Source: Lawsonibacter sp. (GTDB lineage Bacteria > Bacillota > Clostridia > Oscillospirales > Oscillospiraceae). From it: DNA of 54,164 nucleotides. The DNA lies in the NCBI GenBank assembly GCA_022801435.1, contig JAAWSG010000011.1, positions 1 through 54,164 on the forward strand. Reading direction: 5' to 3'. The notes under the pieces were generated by a model. That model searched no databases and was not told the origin of the DNA. It was given only the letters and a program-made list of their open reading frames with translations. Shown piece by piece: positions 16,166 through 25,385 of the stretch. The translations under genes were made by a program, and so were the position numbers. Within the stretch, counting starts at the first letter, position 1. Each line of letters starts with the position of its first letter.

Positions 16166-16657
16166 TTATTCAGATTTAGGCCAATTTTGCATATAATCTG
16201 CAATGGGGCCTGGCGCCAAGTACTTGGCATTTTGGCGGGCGCTGGGGCGTATCGCTCCGCCTCGTATATCAGGGTCCGCGCCTGCGTCCAACAGCAGCTT
16301 GACCATCTCAAAGGCCCGGTCATAGGAGTGTGTCTGAGCGGCGTACATGGCGGCACAGAGAAGTTCCCGGCCTTCAGATTTGGCATCCGCCCCGCGCGCT
16401 AACAGCTCCCGCAGGGCCTCGGCCTCACAGCTCTGGGCGGCGAAAAACAGGTCAGAATACCCGCCGTAGTCCTTGTGATTCACCTCGCCGTAACGCTCCA
16501 ACAGCTCCAACGCATATTGGGTCTGGTGGAAAAGAATCGCGTAGGTAAACTCGGTCCTGCCGAAGCAGTCCACGGGCAGGGGACCCAGCTCCTGAGCCTG
16601 CGGTTCGGTACTGGAAAAATGCGCCTTCATCATGGCTTTGAACTCTGCTGTTTCCAT
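16166..16657 (-). CDS. Ankyrin-repeat protein
   Basis: A 163-aa soluble protein made largely of ankyrin-type helix pairs. Recognisable units are SDLFFAAQSCEAEALRELLARGADAKSE (about 73-100) and AFEMVKLLLDAGADPDIRGG (about 116-135), each with the LL-x-x-GAD turn. Such proteins mediate protein contacts; no enzymatic residues are visible. The start has AGGAG nine bases upstream. It is a single gene between the CoA-transferase and a terminator. The 75-bp gap upstream has TTTACA and CATAAC elements at acceptable spacing but no convincing promoter. Confidence 0.85.
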   Translation of the reverse strand: METAEFKAMMKAHFSSTEPQAQELGPLPVDCFGRTEFTYAILFHQTQYALELLERYGEVNHKDYGGYSDLFFAAQSCEAEALRELLARGADAKSEGRELLCAAMYAAQTHSYDRAFEMVKLLLDAGADPDIRGGAIRPSARQNAKYLAPGPIADYMQNWPKSE

Positions 16658-16732
16658 AAAATTCTCCTGTAAAGAAACAGCGATACATACAGCTGTTATG
16701 TACCACTGCTCCTATCATGTAAAGCAAATCGC

Positions 16733-18070
16733 TTATTTGTTGCTCCTGCGCCAGATCCCCATTTTCTGAGCGTCCTGGATGAGCTGCTCCCGGAAGTCGG
16801 GGTGGGCGATGGAGATGATGGCCTCGGCCCGCTCCCAGGTGGACAGGCCCTTGAGGTTGACCATCCCGTACTCGGTAACGATGTACTGCACGCAGGACCG
16901 GGGGTCGGTGACGATGGAGCCGGGGGCGAGGGTGGGGACGATGCGGCTCTTCACCGTGCCGTCCTTGCCGGTGACGGTGGAGGACATACAGATGAAGCTC
17001 TTGCCCCCCTTGGACAGGTAGGCCCCCATGACGAAGTCCAGCTGTCCGCCGGTTCCGGAGATATGCTTGAGCCCGGCGGATTCGGCATTGACCTGGCCGA
17101 AGAGGTCCATATCGATGGCGTTGTTGATGGAGATGAAGTTATCCAGCTGGGCCAGCACCCGCACGTCGTTGGTGTAGTCCACCGGAGCGGCCATGACATC
17201 GGGGTTGCGGTTCACATAGTCGTACAGCTTCTGGGTTCCGGCGGCGAAGGCGTACACCTGCCGGCCCTTGTCCAGCGCTTTGTTCCGGCCGGTAAGCTTC
17301 CCTGCCAGGGCCATGTCCACAAAGCCGTCCACATACATCTCGGTGTGGACCCCCAGGTCCTTCAGGTCGGACTGGGCAATCATGGACCCCACCGTGTTGG
17401 GCATTCCGCCGATGCCCAGCTGGAGGCAGGCCCCGTTGGGGATCTGCTCCACGATGAGCTTGGCCACCGCCCGGTCCACCTCGGTGGGTTCTCCGCCGCC
17501 GCCCAGCTGGGCCACGGCGGGGTTATCCCCCTCCACCACGAAGTCCACATCGGCGATGTTAATCTCGCTGCCCGTCAGGCCGTAGACCCAGGGCAGATTT
17601 TGGTTGACCTCCAGGATAATGACCTTGGCCCGGTCCAGCATATCCGCCAGGTGGGAGGCGGCCAGGGCGTAGCTGAAATTGCCGTGGCTGTCCATGGGGG
17701 TGACCTGGAGCATGGCCACATCCACCGTCAGCCCGTCCCGGTAGAAGCGGGGCAGCTCGGAGTACCGTATGGGGGCAAAAAATCCCATTCCCTTGGCGAT
17801 GATCTTCCGGTCCACGCCGCTGCAATGCCAGGAGTTCCAGGTGAAGTGGTCCCCCGCGTCGTCCGCCTTGGCAATCTCCGGCATCCACATGGTGACGCCG
17901 CCCCGCACCTTGACATCGGTGAGCTCGTCCTTCCGGGCGGCCAGGGCGCGGTCCAGGGCCACGGGGTGGTTGGTACACCAGCCGTAATCCACCCAATCCC
18001 CCGATTTGACGGCCTTTACCGCCTGCTCGGGGGTGGTCAGCTTCTGCTGGTAAAGGGCTTGATAATCCAT
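16733..18070 (-). CDS. but: Butyryl-CoA:acetate CoA-transferase (family I/4-hydroxybutyrate CoA-transferase type)
   Basis: A 445-aa enzyme of the acetyl-CoA hydrolase/transferase family, which in butyrate producers transfers CoA from butyryl-CoA to acetate in the last step of butyrate formation. Seen here: [12 protein letters not shown] with the expected catalytic Glu near residue 243, [10 protein letters not shown], and [25 protein letters not shown], a signature I associate with butyryl-CoA rather than 4-hydroxybutyrate enzymes. The C-terminal [17 protein letters not shown] is typical. AGGAGG precedes the ATG. It lies 51 bp after a DEAD-box helicase with no terminator visible between, so cotranscription is possible. 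Substrate assignment is inferred from family likeness. Confidence 0.88.
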   Translation of the reverse strand: MDYQALYQQKLTTPEQAVKAVKSGDWVDYGWCTNHPVALDRALAARKDELTDVKVRGGVTMWMPEIAKADDAGDHFTWNSWHCSGVDRKIIAKGMGFFAPIRYSELPRFYRDGLTVDVAMLQVTPMDSHGNFSYALAASHLADMLDRAKVIILEVNQNLPWVYGLTGSEINIADVDFVVEGDNPAVAQLGGGGEPTEVDRAVAKLIVEQIPNGACLQLGIGGMPNTVGSMIAQSDLKDLGVHTEMYVDGFVDMALAGKLTGRNKALDKGRQVYAFAAGTQKLYDYVNRNPDVMAAPVDYTNDVRVLAQLDNFISINNAIDMDLFGQVNAESAGLKHISGTGGQLDFVMGAYLSKGGKSFICMSSTVTGKDGTVKSRIVPTLAPGSIVTDPRSCVQYIVTEYGMVNLKGLSTWERAEAIISIAHPDFREQLIQDAQKMGIWRRSNK

Positions 18071-18121
18071 GTTTTTTCCTCCTGTCGGTTTTCTCTGTGT
18101 GGGGATACAAGTGGTATTTTC

Positions 18122-19921
18122 CTACCGGCCGATATCCAGGTAGTAGGACTTCATCAGGCTGGGCTGTTCGGTGGAGTCCTTCACGCGGGGCCGCTGCGGG
18201 GGCTGAGGCGCGCCGCCTCTGCGCCCGCTCTGCCGGTCCTGGCGGGCCCGCTGCTTCTTGGAGGCGGGGGCGGGCTGGGGGGCGGCCTTCTGCTTCCGCT
18301 TCTTCTGGCCGGAGGGCTGGACCTCCTGGACGGGCTGAGGCGCGGGGGAAGCGTTCTTTTTCCGCCGGCGGCTCTGCTTTTTCTGCTCCTGCCGGGGCTG
18401 GGGCTGCGCGGGGGTCAGGTTCAGCCGCCGGGGGGCCAGCAGGCGGGCGGTGGCGTCCATAATCACATCGCTGTCCAGGGGGTTGGGCCGCTGGAACTCC
18501 GTGTTGGGCATGGCGTCTCCGGTATGGAGCAGGCTCCCGGCGCGGACCCCCCTGCCCTTAACGGCGGGGGCGGAGGGCTCAGGCGCCGGCGGGGCGGGGA
18601 CCTCCTGCGGGGGGGCCGCTTTATTCGAGCGCCGGGACCGCTTGCCGCCGGACTGGGGGACAGGCTGCTCCTCTTTGACCGGACGGGACTCCTCCCGCTG
18701 GCGGCGGAGCTCCCGGGCAGCCTGGCGGGCCTCGGCGTCCTCCTCGTTGATGATCCGTCCGTGCTTATCCCGCTTGGGGGCCTCAAACACCTGCATGGGG
18801 AAGGGGTGGCGCTCCACCAGGGGGACCTTTTTGCCGGTCAGCTTCTCAATATCCTTCAGCAGCGGTTTTTCTCCAAAATCACAGAAGGCGATGGCCTCCC
18901 CCCCGCGCCCCGCCCGGCCGGTGCGCCCGATGCGGTGGACATAGGTCTCGGGGACCTCGGGCAGGTTGTAGTTGAACACGTGGGAGAGCTCCTCGATGTC
19001 CAGACCCCGGGCGGCGATGTCGGTGGCCACGAGACAGCGCAGCTTCCCCGCCTTGAAGTCCCCCAGGGCCTGCTGGCGGGCGGTCTGGCTCTTGTTCCCG
19101 TGGATGGCGGCGGCGGAGATGCCGGATTTCACCAGGTCCCGCGCCACCTTGTTGGCCCCGTGCTTGGTGCGGGTGAAGACCAGGGCGTTTTTCACTCCCT
19201 TCTCCTCCATCAGGTGGGCCAGCAGCCGGGTTTTGTTGCCCTTGTCCACCAGATAGACCGACTGGCGGATGACCTCCACCGGGGAGGAGATGGGGTCCAC
19301 CGCCACCCGGGCCGGGTCCCGCAGCAGGGAGTTGACCAGGTCGGTGATCTCGGGGGGCATGGTGGCGGAGAAAAACAGGGTCTGCTTCTTCTGGGGGAGC
19401 CACTTCAAAATTTTACGCACGTCGTGGATAAAGCCCATGTCCAGCATCCGGTCGGCCTCATCCAGGACAAAGATCTCCAGCTGGTCCAGGGAGACAAACC
19501 CCTGGTCGTGGAGGTCCATCAGCCGCCCCGGGGTGGCCACCAGGATGTCCACCCCCTTTTTCAGGGCCTCCACCTGGGGGTTCTGGCCAACTCCGCCGAA
19601 GATGACCGTGTGGCGCAGCTTCAGGTACTTGCCGTAGGCGGTGAAGCTCTCACCAATCTGGATGGCCAGCTCCCGGGTGGGGGTGAGGATGAGTGCCCGG
19701 ATGGGGCGCTTGAGGGCGGGCTTTCTCCCCTCCAGCCGCTGCAAAATGGGGGTGGCGAAGGCGCAGGTTTTGCCGGTTCCGGTCTGCGCGCAGCCCAGCA
19801 CATCCCGGCCGGCCAAAGCGGGGGGAATGGCGCCCTCCTGAATGGGGGAGGGTTTTTGGTAGCCCTGCTCCTCCAGGGCCTTGACGATGGGGGCGTTCAG
19901 CCCCAGGTCTTTGAATGTCAT
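18122..19921 (-). CDS. DEAD-box ATP-dependent RNA helicase with long basic tail
   Basis: A 599-aa RNA helicase. The core (about 1-375) shows the Q motif ([26 protein letters not shown]), [28 protein letters not shown] at [21 protein letters not shown] and [10 protein letters not shown]. The C-terminal 220 residues are low-complexity, rich in Pro, Gln, Lys and Arg ([20 protein letters not shown]), likely an RNA-binding tail. It resembles RhlE/CshA-type enzymes used in ribosome assembly and mRNA decay. The start is the ATG at 19921 with AAAGGAAG; the long open sequence upstream is the aroK region in another frame. It lies 86 bp after aroK. Confidence 0.95.
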   Translation of the reverse strand: MTFKDLGLNAPIVKALEEQGYQKPSPIQEGAIPPALAGRDVLGCAQTGTGKTCAFATPILQRLEGRKPALKRPIRALILTPTRELAIQIGESFTAYGKYLKLRHTVIFGGVGQNPQVEALKKGVDILVATPGRLMDLHDQGFVSLDQLEIFVLDEADRMLDMGFIHDVRKILKWLPQKKQTLFFSATMPPEITDLVNSLLRDPARVAVDPISSPVEVIRQSVYLVDKGNKTRLLAHLMEEKGVKNALVFTRTKHGANKVARDLVKSGISAAAIHGNKSQTARQQALGDFKAGKLRCLVATDIAARGLDIEELSHVFNYNLPEVPETYVHRIGRTGRAGRGGEAIAFCDFGEKPLLKDIEKLTGKKVPLVERHPFPMQVFEAPKRDKHGRIINEEDAEARQAARELRRQREESRPVKEEQPVPQSGGKRSRRSNKAAPPQEVPAPPAPEPSAPAVKGRGVRAGSLLHTGDAMPNTEFQRPNPLDSDVIMDATARLLAPRRLNLTPAQPQPRQEQKKQSRRRKKNASPAPQPVQEVQPSGQKKRKQKAAPQPAPASKKQRARQDRQSGRRGGAPQPPQRPRVKDSTEQPSLMKSYYLDIGR

Positions 19922-20007
19922 GGAATACTTCCTTTTCAATTTCGGACGGGGGTCCTGTTCTGCCCGGGTCCGGCCCACGTTTTTTCCCCTGTGGGCTGGG
20001 GGGCTCA

Positions 20008-20523
20008 TCAGCGGAGCAGTCCGCGCTCCTCCAGGGCCTGGCGCACCAGGGGGACGGTGTGCTCCAGCGCCTGTCCGGCGGGGCAGTCCACCACCAGCTC
20101 CGCATACCGGCGGTAGAGGGGGTCCCGGAAGGCCAGCACATCGGCCAGGGTCTGCCCCGGCTCCATGGCGATGCCCCGCTGGGACAGATTCCGGATGCGC
20201 CGCAGCAGCTCCTCCAGGGGGACGTTGAGATAGACCACCGTCCCCAGCGCCTGCAAGCGGCGGGCCGCCCCCTCCCGGCACACGGCGCTGCCTCCGGGGG
20301 CGATGACCGTGCGGCGGCAGTCCAGCTCCAGCACCGCCCGCTCCTCGGCGTCCAGGAAGGAGTCTCTCCCCCGGCTGTCCAGGATCTCCTGGAGCAGTGC
20401 TCCCTCTCTGTGCTGGATTACCAGGTCCACATCCACAAAGCCGTACCCCAGCGCCTTGGCCAGCAGCACGCCCACGGTGCTCTTCCCCGCACCGGGCATT
20501 CCCACCAGAACGATGTTGTCCAT
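20008..20523 (-). CDS. aroK: Shikimate kinase
   Basis: A 171-aa kinase that phosphorylates shikimate in aromatic amino acid synthesis. The P-loop GMPGAGKST is at 8-16. The shikimate-binding region has FVDVD in place of the usual F-x-D-x-D, then [13 protein letters not shown], and the Walker-B-like APGGSAV matches the family's GGG/GGS. Length is typical. The ribosome site is weak (AAAGAGGA). It is the first gene of a minus-strand set with the helicase and the CoA-transferase; no other shikimate-pathway genes are nearby. Confidence 0.93.
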   Translation of the reverse strand: MDNIVLVGMPGAGKSTVGVLLAKALGYGFVDVDLVIQHREGALLQEILDSRGRDSFLDAEERAVLELDCRRTVIAPGGSAVCREGAARRLQALGTVVYLNVPLEELLRRIRNLSQRGIAMEPGQTLADVLAFRDPLYRRYAELVVDCPAGQALEHTVPLVRQALEERGLLR

Positions 20524-20582
20524 TTCTGCGTCCTCTCTTTCCGGCGGAGCGGCAGACTTCTGCGTTCCCGCTGTGTGGAAGT

Positions 20583-20591
20583 ATTATAGCA
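20583..20591 (-). promoter_or_regulatory. Extended -10 promoter of aroK
   Basis: Minus strand TGC-TATAAT, about 60 bp before the aroK start. No good -35 is present; a T9 tract lies upstream and may act as an UP-like element. Confidence 0.65.
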
Positions 20592-20658
20592 TGTCCGTCC
20601 AGAAAAAAAAAGGGGCAACCAGACGAAAAACCGCGGGCAAAACGGGGGCTGGATGTAC

Positions 20659-20687
20659 GTGACAAAAGAGCGGCGGTGTAGTATACT
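20659..20687 (+). promoter_or_regulatory. Sigma-A promoter of the metallophosphoesterase gene
   Basis: GTGACA (20659-20664), 17 bp, TATACT (20682-20687), 27 bp before the start codon and divergent from the aroK promoter. Confidence 0.75.
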
Positions 20688-20714
20688 GGACAAAAGCGAA
20701 CAGGAGGGCTTGTT

Positions 20715-21818
20715 ATGGAGCACCCCGTCATCATCCGCCCCCGGATCTCCCCCAGCCGCAGGATCATCGCCGTCAGCGACATCCATGGAAACCTGCCCTT
20801 CTTCCGGCGACTGATGGAGAAGGTCTGCCTCACCCCGGAGGACGTGCTGGTCCTGGTGGGGGATATGCTGGAGAAGGGGGAGCACAGTCTGCCCCTGCTC
20901 CGGCATCTGATGGCCCTGTCCCGCACCCACACCCTGTACCCCCTGTCGGGGAACTGCGACAGCCTGGTGCTGCGGTTTTTCCAGTCGGAGGAGCTGGACG
21001 GGCGGTTTTTCTCCTCCTACCTCCCCCAGCACCCCGAGTCCACCCTCCGCCAGCTGGCCCGGGAGGGGGGCTTTGACCAGACCGATGACCTGCCCCGCCT
21101 CCGGGCGGACCTGCGCCGGGCCTTCCCCGAGGAGTGGGCCTGGCTGCGGGGCCTGCCCACCATCCTGGAGACCGGACGCCTGGTCTTTGTCCACGGCGGG
21201 GTCCCCTCCCTGACCGGGATGGAGAAGCTGGACCGGTGGAAGTGCGAGAAAAACGACGACTTTCTCTCCCAGGGACACCGCTTTGACAAGTGGGTCATTG
21301 TGGGCCACTGGCCGGTCACGCTGTACGACCCCCATATCCCCTCCGCCGCCCCCATCCTGCTCCCGGAGCGGAGGATCGCCTCCATCGACGGGGGCTGCGT
21401 GCTGGAGGCGGACGGCCAGCTCAACGCCCTGCTCATCCCCGGGCCGGAGTCGGAGAGCTTCTCCTGGACCGCCTGGGACGGCCTGCCTGTGGCCCGGGCC
21501 TTGGACCCCCAGCAGGCCAGCGCGGACCCGGTGAACATCCGCTGGGGCCGCTCCGCCCTGGAGCTGCTGGAGGAGGGGGAGGAGCTCTCCCGCTGCCGCC
21601 ACCTGGAGACCGGCCGGGTCCTGGATATCCTCAACCGCTACCTGCGCCGGGGGCCCCAGGGGCTGTGGTGCCTGGACTCCACCGACTACCGCCTCCCCGT
21701 GGAGGCCGGGGAGCTTTTGACGGTGGTCCAGCCCACGAAAAAGGGTTTTTTGTGCAAAAAGGAGGGGGTAACAGGGTGGTATTTCGGACGGCTTTCGGAT
21801 ATAATGGAGGAAATGTAA
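20715..21818 (+). CDS. Calcineurin-like metallophosphoesterase
   Basis: A 367-aa member of the Ser/Thr phosphatase/ApaH-like group. The metal-binding blocks are D-x-H-G at 22-25, GDMLEKG at 49-55, GNCD at 79-82 (for the common GNHD/E), VHGG near 157 and VGHWPV near 197. The C-terminal third (about 265-367) is a separate beta-rich part with [18 protein letters not shown] and repeated short strands ending [11 protein letters not shown], possibly an SH3-like domain. AGGAGG precedes the ATG. The substrate (protein, nucleotide or dinucleoside polyphosphate) cannot be assigned. Confidence 0.88.
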   Translation: MEHPVIIRPRISPSRRIIAVSDIHGNLPFFRRLMEKVCLTPEDVLVLVGDMLEKGEHSLPLLRHLMALSRTHTLYPLSGNCDSLVLRFFQSEELDGRFFSSYLPQHPESTLRQLAREGGFDQTDDLPRLRADLRRAFPEEWAWLRGLPTILETGRLVFVHGGVPSLTGMEKLDRWKCEKNDDFLSQGHRFDKWVIVGHWPVTLYDPHIPSAAPILLPERRIASIDGGCVLEADGQLNALLIPGPESESFSWTAWDGLPVARALDPQQASADPVNIRWGRSALELLEEGEELSRCRHLETGRVLDILNRYLRRGPQGLWCLDSTDYRLPVEAGELLTVVQPTKKGFLCKKEGVTGWYFGRLSDIMEEM

Positions 21819-21851
21819 ACCATACCAAATTAAGGATAAGGATTTGAAGCT

Positions 21852-22763
21852 ATGCTGGACTTTCAACCCCTGACCCTGGAGCAGCTGCCCCAGCTGCGCC
21901 CCTTCTTTGGCTACAGCGGGAGCCGCATCTGTGACACCACCCCGGGGACCGTCTTCATCTGGCGGGATATGTATCAGACCGAGTGGGCAGTCTATGACGG
22001 CTCCCTCTACTTCAAGGTGGACTACCCCGGCCTGGGCCCCACCTTTACCCTCCCTCTCGGCGGGGGCAGGCTGGAGCATTTTTCCCAAATTGCCGCCTAC
22101 TGCTGCCGGCGGAATATGCCCATCTCCTTCTACCCCGTGCCCAAGGACGAGCTGCCCCGCCTCCAGGAGTTTTTCCCCAACAGCGCCGCTGTGGCGGAGC
22201 GGGACAGCTTTGACTACCTCTACCGGGCGGAGGACCTGAAATTTTTCCGGGGGAAGAAGCTGGGCGGACAGCGCAACCATGTGAACAAATTTCTGAAAAC
22301 CTATGGGAACTGGCTCTTCCGGCCCGTCACCCCGGAGGACATCCCGGAACTCAAAAGGTTTCTGGACCGCTACACCAGCCGCTGGGACAAGGGGGCCGCC
22401 ACCTTTCACGAGGACATCAGGAAGACCCATGAGGTTTTGGACAACTTCCGGGCCTATGACCTGCTGGGGGGGATGCTCCTGGTGGACGGGAGCATTGTGG
22501 GCTTCTCCCTGGGGGAGGTCATCGGAGACACGCTTTTTGTCCACATCGAGAAGGCGGACCGGGACTATGAGGGCTGCTATCAGATGCTGGTGGCCCAATA
22601 CGCCCAGCAGTTCGCGGGGGAGGGGGTCAGCTTCCTCAACCGGGAGGACGACACCGGGGACCCGGGCCTGCGCACCAGCAAGCTGTCCTACCACCCGGTG
22701 GCCCTGCTGGAGAAGTATACCGTCACCGTGGAGGAGCCCTGCGCCGCCGGACAGGGGCACTGA
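21852..22763 (+). CDS. DUF2156/LPG-synthase C-terminal-like protein (GNAT fold)
   Basis: A 303-aa soluble protein resembling the DUF2156 family, which shares the acyltransferase-like fold of the catalytic domain of phosphatidylglycerol lysyltransferase MprF. Evidence: FDYLYRAEDLKFFRGKKLGGQRNHVNKF (about 118-146), a match by eye to the family's YLY...L..L.GKK...KRN..N.F, followed by the Gly-rich GGMLLVDGSIVGFSLGE, as in GNAT cores. There is no membrane domain, unlike full MprF. It starts 33 bp after the phosphoesterase. Function unknown; an aminoacyl- or acyl-transfer role is a family guess. Confidence 0.8.
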   Translation: MLDFQPLTLEQLPQLRPFFGYSGSRICDTTPGTVFIWRDMYQTEWAVYDGSLYFKVDYPGLGPTFTLPLGGGRLEHFSQIAAYCCRRNMPISFYPVPKDELPRLQEFFPNSAAVAERDSFDYLYRAEDLKFFRGKKLGGQRNHVNKFLKTYGNWLFRPVTPEDIPELKRFLDRYTSRWDKGAATFHEDIRKTHEVLDNFRAYDLLGGMLLVDGSIVGFSLGEVIGDTLFVHIEKADRDYEGCYQMLVAQYAQQFAGEGVSFLNREDDTGDPGLRTSKLSYHPVALLEKYTVTVEEPCAAGQGH

Positions 22764-22814
22764 ACCTCCCGCCGAACGCCGGGCCGGCCCGGAGAAAAGA
22801 GAGAGAAGAAACGT

Positions 22815-25265
22815 ATGCTCAACGAGGAACAGCGCCTCCGCTTTGCCCAGGCCCGCCGGGCGGTCATCGCCCAGGAGTTTGCCAGCCTGAACCAGGAGCA
22901 GCGCCAGGCGGTCCTGGCCACCGAGGGGCCCCTGCTGCTGCTGGCGGGGGCGGGCAGCGGCAAGACCACGGTGCTCATCCACCGGGTGGCCAACCTGATC
23001 CAGTACGGCCGGGGGTCGGACAGCGCTGAAGTGCCCGATTCCGTCACCAGGGAGGATCTGGCCTTCCTGGAGGAGTGCGCCCAGAGCGGCAGAGGGGACC
23101 AGGCCCGGCGGGAGAAGCTGTGCCGGCTGGAGCCCGCCCGCCCCTGGAGCATTCTGGCCATCACCTTCACCAACAAGGCCGCCGGAGAGCTGAAGGCCCG
23201 GCTGGCCTCCCTGCTGGGCCCCGCCGCCAACGACATCTGGGCCTCCACCTTCCACTCCGCCTGCGTGCGCATCCTCCGGCGGGACATTGTCAAGCTGGGC
23301 TTCTCCTCCTCCTTCACCATCTACGACACCGACGACTCCCTCCGGGTGCTGAAGGACATCACCAGGCAGCTGAACCTGGACGAGAAGCTGTTCGCCCCCC
23401 GGTACGTTCTGGGGCACATCTCCCGGGCCAAGGACGAGATGAAGCTGGCTCAGGACTTCCGGGACGAGTGCGAGAGCTCCGGGGATATCCACCTGACCAA
23501 AATCGCCCGGATCTATACCGAGTACCAGCGCCGGCTGTGGGAGGCCAACGCCCTGGACTTTGACGACATCATCCTCCACACCGTCCGCCTGCTCCAGCAG
23601 TTTGAGGACGTGCGGGCATATTACCAGCGGAAATTCCGCTATGTGCTCATTGACGAGTACCAGGACACCAACAACCTCCAGTACCTTCTGGCCTCCGCCC
23701 TGGCGGGGGGGTATGAGAATTTCTGCGTGGTGGGGGACGACGACCAGTCCATCTACCGCTTCCGGGGGGCCACCATCGAGAACATCCTCTCCTTCGAGAA
23801 GCAGTACCCCGCCTGCCGCACCATCCGCCTGGAGGAGAACTACCGCTCCACCGCCCATATCCTGAACGCAGCCAACGCCGTCATCCGCAACAACCAGGGC
23901 CGGAAGGGCAAGGAGCTGTGGACCCGGGCGGGGGAGGGGGAAAAGCTCCGGCTCTACACCGCCTCCAACGAAAATGACGAGGCCCAGTATGTCGCCGCCC
24001 AGGTGCTGGAACACTACAGTCAGGGCGGGCACTGGCGGGACCACGCCGTCCTCTACCGGATGAACGCCCAGTCCAACCAGCTGGAGCAGGCATTCAAGCG
24101 CAACGGCATCCCCTATAAGATGATCGGAGGCATCCGCTACTTCGACCGGGCGGAGGTCAAGGACATGATCGCCTATCTGGCCGTCCTCAACAACCCGGAG
24201 GACGACCTGCGCCTGACCCGGATCATCAACAATCCCCCCCGGGGCATCGGCGGGAAGACGGTGGACACCGCCCTGGAGATCGCCCGGCGGGAGGACAGCT
24301 CCTTCTATGCGGTGATCGACAACGCCAGCCTGTACCCCGAGCTGCAAAAGGCGGCCAAGCGGCTGGGGGAGTTTACCGCCCTGATCCGGGGACTGCACGA
24401 CCTGCTGGGGGAAAACCGCCTCTCCCTGACGGATTTTTATGAGGAGCTGCTGTCGCGCACCGGGTACGCCGCCATGCTGAAGAGCAAGAATACCGATGAG
24501 GACCGCTCCCGGCTGGAGAACGTGCGGGAGCTCCTCACCTCCATCCAAGGCTATCTGGACAACCGGGCGGACCAGAATGAGAGCTTGTCTGACGCCCTCC
24601 ACGGCTTCCTGGACGAGATCGCCCTGTATACCGACCTGGACAGCCACGACCCCAGTCAGGACTGCGTGGTGATGATGACCATGCACGCGGCCAAGGGGCT
24701 GGAGTTCCCGACCGTCTTTGTGGTGGGGATGGAGGAGGGCATTTTCCCCGGCATCCGGGCCATCGGAGCCACCGAGGAGATGGAGGAGGAGCGGCGGCTG
24801 TGCTATGTGGCCCTGACCCGGGCCCGGAAGCGGCTGTACCTGACCTGCGCGGGACAGCGGATGATCTTTGGCCGGACCAGCGCCAACCGGCCCTCCCGCT
24901 TTACCGACGAGATTCCCCAAGAGGACCTGGAGCGCTCCGGCAGGTCCTATCTGCCCGGCGGGGAGGTCTGGGGCGGGATTCCCAGCCGCGCTTCGGGCTA
25001 CGGCGGGTACGGACAGCGCGGCCTCTCCGGAGGAGCGCAGCCCGCCCCCAGGCCGCCGGCACGGTCCGCCCCTCCCGCCGGGGGAGCGGGGACCCCCCTC
25101 CAGCTGGACAAGGGGGACATGGTGGAGCACCGGGCCTTCGGACGGGGGATGGTGCTCTCCATCCAGCCGATGGGCGGGGACTCCCTGGTGGAGGTCGCCT
25201 TCGACAACGTGGGGACCAAGCGCCTGCTGCTCAAATCCGCCTCCGCCCATATGACAAAGGCGTAA
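22815..25265 (+). CDS. pcrA: UvrD/Rep-family DNA helicase PcrA
   Basis: Superfamily 1A 3'-5' DNA helicase, 816 aa, acting in repair and replication restart. Motifs: Q-motif LNQEQRQAVLATEGPLL, Walker A AGAGSGKTT (44-52), ITFTNKAAGELKARL, DEYQDTN (motif II), GDDDQSIYRFRGA (III), EENYRS (IV), MTMHAAKGLEFPTVF (V) and VALTRARKRL (VI). A charged insertion of about 45 residues between Walker A and motif Ia (about 65-110) is larger than in Bacillus PcrA. The Gly/Pro-rich linker and the final GDMVEHRAFGRGMVLSI module match the usual PcrA tail. The start follows AAAAGAGAGAGAAG. Confidence 0.95.
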   Translation: MLNEEQRLRFAQARRAVIAQEFASLNQEQRQAVLATEGPLLLLAGAGSGKTTVLIHRVANLIQYGRGSDSAEVPDSVTREDLAFLEECAQSGRGDQARREKLCRLEPARPWSILAITFTNKAAGELKARLASLLGPAANDIWASTFHSACVRILRRDIVKLGFSSSFTIYDTDDSLRVLKDITRQLNLDEKLFAPRYVLGHISRAKDEMKLAQDFRDECESSGDIHLTKIARIYTEYQRRLWEANALDFDDIILHTVRLLQQFEDVRAYYQRKFRYVLIDEYQDTNNLQYLLASALAGGYENFCVVGDDDQSIYRFRGATIENILSFEKQYPACRTIRLEENYRSTAHILNAANAVIRNNQGRKGKELWTRAGEGEKLRLYTASNENDEAQYVAAQVLEHYSQGGHWRDHAVLYRMNAQSNQLEQAFKRNGIPYKMIGGIRYFDRAEVKDMIAYLAVLNNPEDDLRLTRIINNPPRGIGGKTVDTALEIARREDSSFYAVIDNASLYPELQKAAKRLGEFTALIRGLHDLLGENRLSLTDFYEELLSRTGYAAMLKSKNTDEDRSRLENVRELLTSIQGYLDNRADQNESLSDALHGFLDEIALYTDLDSHDPSQDCVVMMTMHAAKGLEFPTVFVVGMEEGIFPGIRAIGATEEMEEERRLCYVALTRARKRLYLTCAGQRMIFGRTSANRPSRFTDEIPQEDLERSGRSYLPGGEVWGGIPSRASGYGGYGQRGLSGGAQPAPRPPARSAPPAGGAGTPLQLDKGDMVEHRAFGRGMVLSIQPMGGDSLVEVAFDNVGTKRLLLKSASAHMTKA

Positions 25266-25293
25266 ACAATGTGTAAAACAGCGCCGCCGCCCC

Positions 25294-25322
25294 TTGCAAG
25301 ACGGCAAAAAGTTTAGTATAAT
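25294..25322 (+). promoter_or_regulatory. Sigma-A promoter of the peptidyl-prolyl isomerase gene
   Basis: TTGCAA (25294-25299), 17 bp, TATAAT (25317-25322). It gives a leader of about 57 nt. Confidence 0.85.
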
Positions 25323-25385
25323 ATTTCGCGCCTGCGGTGGACAAGCCGCCGAGGAACACGATTTCAACGAGAGGACTGAATCGCT

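Noticed and set aside
19955-20005. GCCCAC/GTGGGC hairpin between aroK and the helicase as a terminator
   Set aside because: Only six base pairs and no U-run after the stem on the minus strand.
20418-25367. A 1649-codon minus-strand frame opposite the phosphoesterase, DUF2156-like and pcrA genes
   Set aside because: It crosses several real genes and their promoters and has no family likeness; a GC artefact.
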